From Myxococcales bacterium (lineage in GTDB: Bacteria; Myxococcota_A; Bradymonadia; UBA7976; UBA1532): 64,000 nt of DNA. Within the stretch, counting starts at the first letter, position 1. Each line of letters opens with the position of its first letter. Below are positions 63,752-64,000 of this stretch, piece by piece. Where the stretch lies: positions 3,501-67,500 of the forward strand of contig JACKDN010000024.1 in the NCBI GenBank assembly GCA_020633465.1, read 5' to 3'. The position numbers and the translations under genes were made by a program. The notes under the pieces were generated by a model. It did no database searches. It saw nothing but the letters and a program-made list of their open reading frames with translations, and had not been told where the DNA came from.

Positions 63752-64000
<249 letters not shown>

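Overview
The window is very GC-rich apart from the rRNA operon. It is packed with lipoproteins that have a short signal peptide, a lipobox Cys and then a long Asp/Ala/Pro-rich linker. Several of these carry the C-N/D-G-x-D-x-D-C-D/N-G-x-x-D-E putative metal-binding (MopE-type) repeat. This style, together with DUF4388, J-domain and FHA proteins and an orphan FliI/SctN-like ATPase, suggests a Myxococcota or Bradymonadia-like (former Deltaproteobacteria) chromosome. That placement is inference from gene content; the 23S and partial 16S genes in the window could settle it.

Layout. 1-464: 3' end of an acetolactate-synthase-like TPP enzyme. 465-2965: 2.5 kb without a credible gene, holding tandem hairpins, a 21-bp perfect inverted-repeat element and an array of about 476-bp direct repeats. 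2966-7665: a two-gene RADAR-type anti-phage operon, with rdrA (P-loop ATPase) and rdrB (adenosine-deaminase-fold protein with its zinc/catalytic residues intact). This is the most notable system found. 7690-11257: secreted TPR protein, OmpA-like lipoprotein, thioredoxin-fold lipoprotein and a methyltransferase. 11336-28587: envelope genes (large FG-GAP-like lipoprotein, WecA/TagO-type transferase, 15-repeat MopE-like lipoprotein, lipoprotein hydrolase, beta-helix and PPC-domain lipoproteins) around deoC and a PHA-granule-type protein. 28700-31914: SDR, ABC-exporter-like membrane protein and sirtuin operon. 32041-33945: CcmH-like and CycH-like cytochrome c biogenesis candidates and a Cys-rich lipoprotein. 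34066-40430: mobA, a class I amidotransferase, CysZ-like protein, FHA protein, comEC and a polytopic membrane protein. 40572-45277: two linked signalling/scaffold proteins (REC-DUF4388-J-TPR and FHA-TM-TPR) and a response regulator. 45506-52975: S41 protease, DUF423 protein, and an M16 pair flanking a FliI/SctN-like ATPase in an overlapping operon. 52957-59763: DUF2325 protein, lipase, PEGA-like protein and an M4-like metallopeptidase with MopE repeats. 60042-64000 (minus strand): rRNA operon reading 16S, tRNA-Ile(GAT), tRNA-Ala(GCA codon, anticodon TGC), 23S, 5S, terminator.

Three genes (11336-15026, 32619-33253, comEC) are interrupted only by single-base gains or losses in G/C runs, so either the consensus sequence has homopolymer errors or these genes are decaying. 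Many neighbouring genes overlap by ATGA, GTGA, TTGA or TGATG, which supports the operon assignments and many of the chosen starts. Long open frames antisense to or inside these genes are treated as shadows of high GC.
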